Origin: Ascidia mentula | Taxonomy: Eukaryota; Chordata; Ascidiacea; Phlebobranchia; Ascidiidae | Reading direction: 5' to 3' | Assembly (NCBI GenBank): GCA_947561715.1 | Contig: OX387203.1 | Coordinates: forward strand, 4,774,001 to 4,838,000 | Length of the DNA stretch: 64,000 nucleotides | In this document: in pieces, positions 20,974-32,600 of the stretch | How positions within the stretch are numbered: the first letter of the stretch is position 1 | Layout: each line of letters begins with the position of its first letter | Made by a program: the position numbers and the translations under genes | Notes under the pieces: generated by a model | The model's input: the letters and a program-made list of their open reading frames with translations, nothing else | Told to the model about the DNA's origin: nothing | The model's database searches: none

Positions 20974-23900
20974 ATGGCAACAAATTCGTCACGAAAGGCT
21001 TTGTATTGGAATACGTACAAAACGTCAAACCAGACTTTACAAATGTATCAAAGCAAAAGGGTAAGCAACATAGTTCCTGAAGCAAAACAGTTCCTTCACG
21101 ATTCCATTATTTGACAATGGATAGAATTGTAATGTTTATTTTAGTTTTATTAATTAGGGTATTTATATATTATGTTGTTTATCCAAAAACAACATAGCAC
21201 GTTTTTGCCCTGTTTACAAATAGGATTAACTAGAACAGGTTTTTTGTTGTGTTTTGGCTCTAGGCCTAATACAAGCATTGGGTTTCTTAAATTTTTAGAA
21301 GGAGCAAAGAGCTAAGAAAATGAATGACCAGATGATGTTTAACATGAGTAGTGAACTCTCCACACCACCCAGTGATTCGCAAATAATGGACGACTCACAA
21401 AACTTTCCGAGCACCTCATCCCAATCTCAGGTATATATGCCTTATGCCATGGTCCTATTCATGCCTATGCCATCTATTTGAATAAGAAGTGATGATGCTT
21501 AATAAAGTGAAACATCTAGTTTGGTACCCAACATATCGACGATTGACCGAAAGGTACCACAAAGTGGAAATCTGTGTGCCTGCTAGTCTACCAGCTAGCA
21601 CAGTGCTACATCAACAGCTGCACTGATGAGACCTTACAGATCGAAATAGTGCGTGTATACACCCTGTCTGCAGCTCTCATTGATTATTATGGCTCTTTTG
21701 CGCATATAAAGTGAAACATGTTTTCTGAAAAATAGAAGGGTTGACACAGAGTTGTTTTAGTAATATTTGAAATTGTCATTATAGTTTTACTTGTGTCAAG
21801 TCAAAAAAATGTTACTGGTCAGGTTTTAATTTCGAGAAGTTAAAAAATTTTCAATGTTATTTAATTTCTTTTTGTTTTGGTCTGCATTTTTTCAACCAAC
21901 CAAACTTGATATCACCTGTGTCAGAATGTAAATTTTGACTGTGTTTAGATCCTATTGGCCATAAAACTTTATATTGTCACAGGAAAGTTGCGGTTGGAAT
22001 TCACGACCTGCCAGCTTAAAACCAATGAGAAACCCCAACTTGGGACGTAGTCGGTCAGGCTTTTATGGAATAGATACAACTGACACCAAACCTGACTTTA
22101 GACTTTACATGGAGGAGGTGGAGAGGGTGGCCAAAGAAAAGGAAGAAAGGTAACAAAAATGTGTATTTTTTAGAATATGGTATTTTTTAGAACCGAAATG
22201 ATTTTTCGGATTCATCATCACCACTATTTTTGGACATGTTTTCTCTTTAAGGCATTGATTAAAGACCTGCCTAATTGCCCTTAAAAAAGGTGTCAAATAC
22301 ATAATACGTGTTTTTTTAGTTGAAAATCCAGGAAGAAAGCCTTAAACAAGAAATCAAGAAATCTGTATATACTTGTGTTAAAGTTTGTCATTGTTACAGA
22401 GAAATGCTGCAAAACTTTCTGCTGTCTGCCAAGCAATGTTGTGAGGAAGCCAATCAAATGGCTACGGAACTTAAAGAACAGCAAGCCAATCAAACAGAGA
22501 CTTTGCTTTCAAAATGTCTGTATTACAAACTTTATTTTGATTTTCGGTGCGTTAGTTTTAGGGCGTTTGCATAGCAAATCACATCATTTATTGTTTTTTT
22601 TTTATTGTGTAAAAGACCACAACACAAATGAACAATATATACAGAAGGTAATGAGCTTGGTATTAGAGGCAGGTACCCATGTAACTGTCAGGTGATTTCC
22701 TAGAGATTTCTAGAGAATCATGCTCTGTCTCATACTGTACTACCAGATCCTTTTGTTGCCTTAACTGTTAGCAATATTTATGTTTTTGCTGCAGTTCGAA
22801 AACTAGCAGATGACATTCCAATCCAGAAACTAGTGGATAATAATAATGCACAGGTAGATGTATTCAATGATTTTTTTGAGACTGGGTTATCAGTTAAACT
22901 TCTGTTGCAGATTGAAAGGTTAGATAAAAAATTACAAAGCTGCCTGGATCGATTAGAAAGCCTGCAAGCCACATTTGATGAACAGAAAGAAATTCTGGCA
23001 AAGTCAGAAGCCAGTGTAGTTTTGGCAGTGCAGGTTTTTTTCAACCTTACTCTGTTGCAAACCCTTCCCTTAGTCATTTTCGTTGCATTATATTTTGTCA
23101 GGCATGTTGGCAAAATGATCTTGAAGACCTGAAGAATTGCATGAGCCTAAAAAGGCCATTTTGTACAGAAATTTCAACACAATATTCACCAAAAGTTTCA
23201 ACAATTTCAAAGGCATCTCAAACTTGTCCCAACAACTATCAAAGCTTTTCTGACGATGGTATAAAACATGCTTGGTTTTATCTCGGTGCCGACATATGCC
23301 ATTGCACTTTTTAGAACATGCAGTTCCTTGTGCCAAAATGGATTATGATGTAGACAATACAGATGAAGAATTCTTGACCTATAAAAGGTACATATATATA
23401 TATATATTATAATACATGACTACAGGGACATGGCTTAAAAAGCTGGGTGTTTTTATCGGTACCAGTGACATTGTATTCACATGTAGATTATTTATTTGTA
23501 AAGTACTTTGTTGTGCAAAGCAAAATGTGACTTGATTTGTATGTTAAAAACCAGATAAAAATATGTTTTTGTTGAGAAGCTTGGGAAACACACATTTCCA
23601 ACAACAACACAGAGGAAAACGTGACCAAAAACCAGTAAGACTCACGTTGTTATATTTTGGTCTAGTACATCCATGAAACATGGTTTGCAAAGTTGTAAAA
23701 TTCGGTTCAATATAGTGATATCTTTATATCAAGTGTTGTACAGTTGTGTAAACATTTAAGATTGCTGAAAAGAAAGTTAAAGACAAACAGCACTGGAGAA
23801 AACCAAAGAAGACAAAAAGAACTTTGTCTCCAGCAATGGTTGGATTTATATATACAGGCAGTACTTTCTTGAGGACTGGTGTAAATGAATACATATAATT

Positions 23901-24742
23901 GCAGGTAAATGAAGTTCCTCCAAGGTTTGTGGATAGAGGTGGTGACTACCATGGTTCTAGTGGAAACAGTGCCACAAGGTCAGTTCTTTATACTGCATTT
24001 ATGTGTTAGTGCGACAACAGTGCAGTACTTTGAAACTTAATGTAGACTTTTTAACTTTTGTTCATATGATTTGCACAAAACTGCACCAAGAAACTAACAA
24101 TGCTAACTTCAGAAAAAGGTGTTATCTTTTTAAAAATACATACTTCATAATATGGTTTAGGGTAAAAAAGTCCGACATGCAAGAACGTCAAACAGTAAGT
24201 AGTGTTTTTGTATTCACCAAAACAATAAATCGTGACTGTAATTGTTTCGCAGCTGGAACTTTCCCCAATAAGCTCACCTGGATTGGTTATGGTAACTTCT
24301 AAAGTAAGAAATTGGCCCTACAAATATAATATTTTTCACTTTTTCACACTAAAGTAGTGAAGATTTATGACAAATATATTTGTTATTTCTTACACAATTT
24401 GAAAGGTTATTTGTTGAAAATGTATGCACATAAAACCAAAAATGAAGCTGATCAAAGGTAAGACATTTGCCCTAAGAAAAATGTAGCCAAGTGTCATAGC
24501 AAAAAAATAAAACAAGCATATGTTTCTTGGGCAACTCAAAACCAAATTATTCTCTTTGTCGACGGTAAAATATTTACAAATAAAACAAAAATGGAGCCAA
24601 AAGATTGCCATCATCACATTGTATCTGTATAATTCAATGTCAATATTGTACTTTGCAGAATTTTGGACGGAATCGAAAAAAGGCGGATGACTATTTTTTC
24701 AACTGGTTTCAATCTGACGAAACAGAAATAAGTTTATTTTAA
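20974..24742 (+). CDS. Coiled-coil protein, IHO1/Mer2-like layout, 403 residues
   Basis: Thirteen exons close exactly in phase: 20974-21060, 21299-21430, 21983-22149, 22400-22515, 22795-22853, 22911-23033, 23102-23258, 23315-23387, 23580-23634, 23905-23978, 24161-24194, 24253-24303, 24659-24742. The protein starts MATNSSRKALYW. A Ser/Gln-rich stretch (PPSDSQIMDDSQNFPSTSS, about residues 54-72) is followed by a basic segment and a central coil (about 110-260, including ELKEQQANQTETLL, DRLESLQATFDEQKEIL and VVLAVQ). Then come SKASQTCPNN and an acidic-aromatic C-terminus (NWFQSDETEISLF). This order (N-terminal SDSQ motif, central coil, ASQT block, short C-terminal motif) recalls vertebrate IHO1 (CCDC36), the HORMAD1 partner in meiotic break formation. 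Similarity by eye is weak, so the assignment is a hypothesis. The gene model itself is strong. Confidence 0.75.
21616..21675 (+). ncRNA. Hammerhead ribozyme, type I-like, core intact
   Basis: In order: stem I strand AGCTGCA (21616-21622), core CTGATGA (21623-21629), stem II with a 5-base loop (21630-21642, GACC/GATC with one mismatch), core GAAA (21643-21646), stem III with a GTAT loop (21647-21666, two mismatches), cleavage triplet GTC (21666-21668), stem I partner TGCAGCT (21669-21675, perfect 7 bp). Every conserved core base of a hammerhead is present in the right order. It lies in an intron of the coiled-coil gene (between 21430 and 21983), sense strand. Related decayed copies occur at 12030 and 49360. 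Hammerheads of this kind are known from small retroposons and Penelope-type elements. Confidence 0.7.
22263..22355 (+). repeat. Transposed copy of a splice acceptor and half exon
   Basis: Bases 22263-22355 match 14696-14786 with about two differences. The copied block covers the last ~55 bases of an intron, its acceptor and about the first 35 bases of the coiled-coil exon (LKIQEESLKQEI). At 22.3 kb it sits in an intron, 45 bases before the true exon 4 acceptor. Joined from exon 3 it would put a stop immediately after the splice, so it is not used in the main model. The flanks are unrelated. Confidence 0.85.
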
Positions 24743-26696
24743 TTTATTTCGACTTGTGGCTTTTTTTCAATGAAATGCCATTTAAAATGAACTGGGTATA
24801 AGTTTTTTGTTGCTCAGAATCAAATATATTTGTTGCCGTTCTTTTGCTGTTTCTGAAAAATATATATTCTAACAGCAAACGTTGCGGTCTTTTGTGAGTG
24901 CCCTGCAGTCTTCACACAACTCTTCTTTAAGGCATTAGTTTAATAGCAATGACAAAATTTGCGAAGTTAAGGATGCAACTGACGCAATTGAAAGAATAAT
25001 TAAGACACAGCAAGAAGCAAATACAGAAATTGTTTTTTCGTGCGAAGTTTCGTAATGCAAAAAACTGGCCATCGCTCATGAAATTGATTTCAACAAGTGT
25101 GGTAAGTACACTGGTATGGAAGCTGCTTCCAAGTTTTAGGGCAGCGCGAAGAAGCAGGATGCTGCAGGTTGTCTCACATCTGGCATTGATGAGTAGCAAT
25201 TGCACGCACAGGAAAAAATCACTTTGCACATTCTATGTACATTTGATGCCACAAATGGTTAAGCCAACCACCATGCAGATTTTTTTTTGCCAAAAACAAC
25301 ATGCAAGGGCTGCATTTAGTATAGCTGAACTGAGCTGTACCACATAGATAAACATGGGTTAGTAAACTGGTATAAAACAGAAAAAAAATGACCAATTAAA
25401 ATAAAAAATGGGTACTTGGGATTCAATTGTCTCAAAACATTGAAAATTTTATTTATCGCTACAAATTACTTAACCTGTTGTAAGTTTAAAATGCGGTGGA
25501 CACTTTCAATGTTGTACAAAAAAGCCAATGCAACAAGAAATTTAGTAACATAGAAAAAATCCATGACCTCGCTAAGTGCAATATTTAAAATATGCCAGTG
25601 ACTTTTTGATACAAGGTAAAGTTTCTTGGGCCCCAACCAGATAGCATTGGTAAGTATTGGGCACAGTGATTTGTTAATTGTGATTGCTTTGACATTAATT
25701 ACATTTCTTAGTAATCCTTTTACACCAATTATTCGGGGCGTTTAACAATTATGATAGGCAAAAAATAGATGGTTTTGCAATATTAATTTTAATGGTAAGC
25801 AAACAGTTAAGGCACCATATTACAAGCATCCAGTATTGTTAAGAAACAAGCACTATAGTCTTTACAAGGTATAATGCGCCACCACCACAACAAAAATATG
25901 TGCTACAGAAAATAGCACTAAACAAGGCAGACTGCAAACAGTGGAGAAGCCAGTCAAATTTGTATGTGTTTTGTTTACGGGTGCAACAGTTTTTTGAAAC
26001 ATAAGGCAGAAAGCTGTAAGGCATGTCTGGCCGAAATATTATTCAAATAAAAATTAGCTACAAATTACACATATGGAAACCTCAATCTTTGTCTTACAAA
26101 TTTGAAGTAAGGCCATAGCTACAATGACGAAAAAGATTCAAGTGCCAAAAATGTTGATTTGCTAATCATACAATGAAGCATACAAATCCACAACTTTTGA
26201 TTTAAATTTTGTGGTTGCCAAATGTCAATACTCGCTTTTGCATTGCAACAGTGGAATTAGTAGTACTGAAACAAGGCTGTTACAAGTGCAGTGATTTTGA
26301 AACAATATTATTCAGCAATCAGTGAAAATACAGAATTAGTGAATGTAATTTATAATACTGGACGTGCAACAACACAATACAGCGATTAGATTTGAAAAGC
26401 ATATATTTACAGAAAGAAAATGGAACATTAAATGAAAGAAAACAGTAAGTTTGATGTATGGTACTCAAGTTGCTTCTGGTACATGCAGCGCATACCTAAA
26501 ATGTAAATTACATCTATTAGTTTAGAAATACATTACTTTTTCTTTTAAATTGAAATTAGAAAGGACACAACACCATTTAAAAACTGGCCCAGTAAAAAAT
26601 AAATTGGCATAATTTACTGGCAATCCATCCAAAGAATATACTTATTTGTGTGACTATAACACTTAAAAAATTACAGCTAAACGTTCAATGCATTGT
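24743..26696. other. Convergent 3' region; likely synaptotagmin-like 3' UTR
   Basis: Lies between two convergent genes. No coding exon is supported. A short open run at about 24950-25040 (plus, DAIERIIKTQQEAN-like) is coil-like, but it has no usable acceptor phase and soon stops. On the minus strand AATAAA-type signals occur near 25450, so the 3' UTR of the minus-strand gene may occupy roughly 25.4-26.7 kb. Confidence 0.4.
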
Positions 26697-29600
26697 TTAC
26701 CATTCAGTTGTTGGCTGGTTTAGGTCGCTAGAGGACAAATCTATGGTAGCTTGCCCCATCAGCACCTTCTCAGAGGAAAGAAACCCAGTTTGATTCTTTA
26801 CAGTAACATGAAGCTTGCCATGTGAGACATCTCTCAAAGGTGCCTCAAATTCCAGTCTGCAAGATATGAACATATGTAACATTCATCATTGCACAATGGT
26901 GTTATACTGTACAGCATTGGGCAGCTTAAATGAATTAGTTAATTAAATTTAAATGAGCAGTTCTCATAAATTGTGTCAACAGTATTAAAATATTGGCTCC
27001 ACTTTGCTTTTTATATTAAAACAGTTTAGATTTCAGGTGATTTAGACAGGAATTCTCTGCAAAAATGCATACAACAAAACACAACTGTTTACTGATGGGC
27101 TGAGTAAGATAAACATTTGTTAACAGTCTACATTTTAGCTAAAAAAAAGTATTGCATGATGACAAAAGCTTATTCTCTGACCATGGTTAATACTTGATCA
27201 GCCATTGGTCGCACAACCGAATGTAAATCATTTGAAAGAAATTATGTGGTGAAAATATTTTGTTTCCAATAAGGCGTATTCACTGAAAAGTTTTACACAC
27301 TTTTGATCATAGACAGGATTCAGGTTGTTCTTCACCACTTTAGTTTTTTTCCGGTTTTTCTTATCATTGTTTAGATGAATTCGTATGTAAGGGTCAGACG
27401 TTCTGTCGTCATCATCACAAATGATTAGATTCCTATAAGTGAAAATGTGATTAATAATAGAGACTTTGTGCATGTATTCCGAGACTTTGTGCATGTATTC
27501 CGAGGTAACTAAACACATTTTAGCATATTAATTTGTAGAGAAATCTGATGTACAGTATTTTCTTGTACAATCGTACAGACATTTGCAGAACATATTTGCC
27601 GGATAAGGTTACGTTACTTGTTGAAACAGATAGTAAATTGGTAGGAAACTGAGCATTCTTTTCAAACATACTTTTATTGCATCTTATTTAAAGTCAGACT
27701 GTTATTTGATAAGGGTTTGACTTTTGTTGCTGGTATTTGCATCACATTTAAATCACGGGTATTTGCATCACATTTAAATCAGATAGCGCATTTATGACAT
27801 TAGGGCAAGAACCTGAAAGCTTTAAATTCAACAGTGAATCAAGAATACACTTAATTTTAAACATCACAGTGATAAGCTTTTTACAATACCATAAATATAT
27901 CTTTATTTCTATATTCTGACATTATGTGAGTATTCTCAGGTGAGTCAATATAGAGACAAGGTTAGGTTGATAATATAGCAAATCAACTGTGTTGATAATG
28001 ACTTACTCGGCACGGACAACCACAACAACCAGTTTGTGGTTGTGGTAGCGGTAAGTAAGCTTGACACGCCCAAGACCGTTGTCATTTTTCTCTTCTGCGG
28101 TTTCAGAATTTTGCATCCTGCATAAAAATTGATTTTATTACAGGAAGTGTCACAACAAGCTTTCTCACAATTATATACAACCAATTTGGTACGCAAATCT
28201 ATAATCAAGGTAAATTTGTCAGCACTATCTCATAGCGCAACAGATTTGCAGATCATTAAATTATTTAATACAAAAATCCAAAGAGATTATAACGGTTTCC
28301 ATAACCTACTTTGCATTTAACCTCTTTCTGAGGTCATTCAAAGCTCCTGGGTTGGAGATTTCGGAAGCCACACTTGGTGTGCGATTCAGGCCAGTGTTTA
28401 CTGGTGTACGCAAAGAGCCGCTTTCTGTGAATTGTGATTGCATATTTGTAATGCATTTATCTCAATACACTTTACCACAATGTATTTAGGTGTATGTTTT
28501 ATATCAAGATTTAGTTATCTTCTGTTTGGCATATACTAGGTGTTGGCAACCTCTTGGAAACAAGATTCATGACATGCCAAATGATTTACAAGTTCATATT
28601 ACAACACTGGAATGTACATACCTTTTCCTAAATTAACCACTTAAAATTCAAAATTGCTGATAATGTAATTCGTGTAATGATAGGGTGTCATGAAGTTTGG
28701 TTACTAAACAAGGTCAATTGACACTTTGACATAATTGGAGAACCATTATATTACATCCAAAAGGTTGCCAACCCCTTGCAAACATAACATAGCTATACAA
28801 AACCTTTATTATTGAAGTATAAGAAGTAAATAGACGGTAAATAGACTTCATCCAACAATTACCAGAAAAGAAATATTTACACACATCAGTAAAAGGTCGG
28901 TGCAAAATTCCACGGGCGAAATTAAAAAAGCACACTATTTTTAAAACCAAGCACATCATTGATATCAGACAGGTAGGTTATAGGCAGAATGTGGTGAAAT
29001 GTAGATAATTCTTCCAGTATGATCCACGATTTGTTTAGAACTTACCAAAATTCTTTAAAGCCAGAAAAAAAAAATTTATTTATGTTGATCAGGTTTCGAA
29101 AAGCATACACTTCATATTTCATAGTGATTACTGACAACCCTTGGGTCCTATGTAAACTTCAAATTTCATGCAAATTGCAATTTAAGGATAACTTATTTTA
29201 ACCTTCATCCCAAAACTCATTAATGTTTTTTTTAGTTAATGCACAAATATATTAATTGTGGCCTGCTTTTAACAACATTTAATAAGGGGGACATTGGGCA
29301 AAACAACTTTCCATGGGGTAACTGGTGTACACAAAACTGGCTATCACTGCATTGGTGATAACTACAAGATTACAGGCTTACATGCAAATTATCAACTCCA
29401 CAAAGTGAAAACCTTACCACAAAAGGCTTGCAATGTCTTATCAACTGTTAAAAATGAAAGATATTTGTTAAAAAATGGCAAACCATGGGATGATTTTGAA
29501 TGTTTGTTTTTTTGATTCATAGTTTGTTGAAAAAATACCAGTTTAATTACCCTTTCTGTACACAGGTGATTTAAATCAAGGTATAATAATCAGAACAGTT

Positions 29601-32600
29601 AAATGCTCAATACAGGAAAGTACATTTATCTGGTGTTTCCTATCCTTTACCAGGTAATATATATACTATCAGCTTGCCCTAAACATAACCTGTCAGGACC
29701 AATCATTGGTTAATTAATTTATCATTTCCCAGCTATACAGTCTGCGTTATTCCCAGCAGCGAGTCTGTTTTGAATATGTACAAAATCGCATTCGTGATAA
29801 TGTGGTTTCGTCATGCAAATGTAAAAAACATAAAATTCAATGCACACCAAACTCCACATCTCCAGTGCTCTCACTTGCTGTTTCACTGACTGTTGAAATT
29901 TTCTCTTTTGAACCATTGCCCGAATCTTTACCTGCAAACAGTTCAAAACACCGCTTTTTTAAAAAATGCCTTACCTGGGGCCATGTTGAACATGTATAAG
30001 TAAACAATGAACAAAACAGATCAATTCAGTGATTTAAAATCAGGCAAAATAAAAGCATACTATCATTTAAAATCAGTACACTTTCAGTATGCCAACTTAA
30101 TTACCAATGATTTTTAAGTGTACAAAATACTCTTTGTGTATGCTTTTGGATTCGTTGTTTTTTTGTGACCTTCATCTTTTCTGTTGCACAAACAAAATGC
30201 AAACAGTTAAATAACATGGGTTTATACCCAGAACCAAATAAATTGGGCATATTTCTTGATCCAGTTTTATTGTTTTTCTCCATTCATTACTAATGCCACA
30301 ATGGTGCCAATCACCATGGTGATGCTATACAAGAGGTTGTTAAAATTGCTTTAAAGCTATTGTGTTGTCACAATTGTCAAATTTTGTAAAAATGTTGCAT
30401 TTAATGAAAAGTAAACAAGAAAATGTCATTAAATAACGTCAGGAATTAGCCTGTGCAGGTCGGCGCTGACCGAGGAATCTGTCTTTGTACATATTAGTAT
30501 TACCAAAGAACTCAAATAAGAGAAACAAAACGATCAGCGTCAGTGTAATCTTGAATTCTATTTGAATGAGACAGAAACTGATGATGCCATTAAGCAAAAT
30601 TTATAATTTTCTTTCAAAAATATAAGATAACATACACTGAAATGGACTGTTTTGTAACTCTTTTTCGAGTTCTTGGATTGAAAACTATAAAGCACTCTTT
30701 ATTGAACGTTGAGCAAAAACATTAAACCTGTGGGTGTTTTTTTAGCAGTTTTGTGCACAGTTATTTTGCTTCCTTCCCCCTCGATCGGAACATATGGCTT
30801 CGGTTTCAACATCTGTATAAAACATTTGGACAATGATTAACTTCAAAATAAACAATTTATGAAAAAAATCCTAATGCAAAATTCTACTTTCATAAATTAA
30901 AGAGTGAAACAACCTAGGGTTGATCAAAAATGCAGAATACATGAAGACTTACCTTTAATGTGACTTTAACTTTGAGGACAGAGCGACCATCACCTCCTAT
31001 CAAATGTATTGGTTCATTCAATATCATGTTTTCTGCATCCAGAACCTTCTTCAAATCTAACTCATAGCTGCCAAGGCTCTGTTTACCAGTGGAGTTCTCA
31101 ACCTACAGGCATTTTCAGCAAGTTAGACAACGTTTAATTTGTTTTTTGACAAACTACCACACCCGAGCAAATCACAATTTCAGTGTTTCCGGAAACATAA
31201 TTATTGTGAGCAAACATATTTTTACGACACATCTATCATTGGATCAAACATTATGACTACAAAAACCTATAAAAATGGCAGACAATTTTGCTGCCAATTT
31301 TTATCGATTGAATCAGAAATGCTGCACAGAACCGACATTCAAAATCACTGCATATTTACTACTATGATTTTTTGGGGAGTTAAAAAAGCAAAAACAGCTA
31401 ACAAATTTTCTTCCCTTTTTGCATTTAAAACACACCAACATATCATAATGTTGATAAACCCATAAATATTAAACTGTGTTGCAAAACCAAGTTTAAAAAT
31501 GCCTAAGTTGGGAATCATTTTTCAGGTTCCCCAAGGGGAACAATTCCATGCAGTTCCAGGATGTACAGCAATTTTTCTGCTGACCATTCCATTGCACACA
31601 AGATGCAACATTTTATGCCAGGGTGCAGTAGGAAGAGACGCATGGAAAGTTGTGAATATTCAACAATGCATACAAAGTGTAGGTGACATAACAGGAGCAA
31701 AAAATAAGACTAAAATGCCCTGATATTTAAAAAAATCACCAGCATTTAGAGCACAGTAATCGTAATGGATAGCAGGTTGTTAGTAATGGATAGCAGGTTT
31801 AAATCAAGAAGACACAAACAGAGAAGCATTTGCACGCAAGTCACGCAAATGAAACCTGCTTTTTGTTGAACACCCTGGATGCGCGAACGACAGTGTTGAT
31901 GCGACGTTTGTCTTTTAGCTATAATTTGCATTTAGCCATGCAAAAAAAGATTTCAGTTAATGAGTTTAGTTGCTTTGCTGTCTCAATCACAACGCTGAAA
32001 CGCCACACACAGATATCACACTGTTTATTTGTCGGTAAGAAACAGGATTGAGATGATTTTTTGAGTGTTGGAAAGTATGTATAAAAATCCCTAGTCACAA
32101 GCGTGAAAACTTTTTGTGATAGCTGAATTCGATTCATGGTCAATGCTGAAGCAATGCAAAATTTCTATGCAAACTGACCAAGCACTTCAGGGAATATGGT
32201 TACATATGTCCAAAAAAATACTGTTAGTGAAATAATAAATAATATTTAAAGCTGGATTAGTTATAAAAAAAATAAACCAATTATGTCTTTGCAAAACTAA
32301 ATAAAGTTACAAATGCAGGCCTCAATATGTTAGTTATCGCCCACACTAGTTACAAACATACTGAAAGTCAGCTAAACAACAAACAGAAGACAAAGTCACA
32401 CCAGTCAATACAAACATCCTTACCTCAAAGGAAATTGTTTGGTTTCGCGGATTTTTGATCAAAACTCGAAAATTTTCCTCCCAAACTGGGTGGTTTGTCT
32501 CAGGAGCAGGCTAAAGAGAAATTTTAATTTTATTTTTTACTTCCTTGTTTGCGGGGTGCTTTTTTATTAGAAGAAACAATTGTAGGAAAAACTAAAAGTT

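Noticed and set aside
22318-22574. Frame starting LKIQEESLKQEIKKS as part of exon 4 of the 403-residue gene
   Set aside because: Phase from exon 3 would give an immediate stop at this acceptor. The alternative acceptor at 22400 closes perfectly with exons 3 and 5. The first part is a transposed copy of the 14.7 kb exon.
24927-25347. Overlapping plus and minus frames of about 100 codons
   Set aside because: Only a 25-codon coil-like run at the start, then no pattern and no usable splice phase. Likely non-coding 3' region.
29844-29935. Ser/Glu-rich linker exon of the E-Syt gene
   Set aside because: Attractive sequence with a TTTGCAG acceptor, but neither frame joins in phase to the flanking confirmed exons, so it was left out of the exon list and mentioned only as a candidate.
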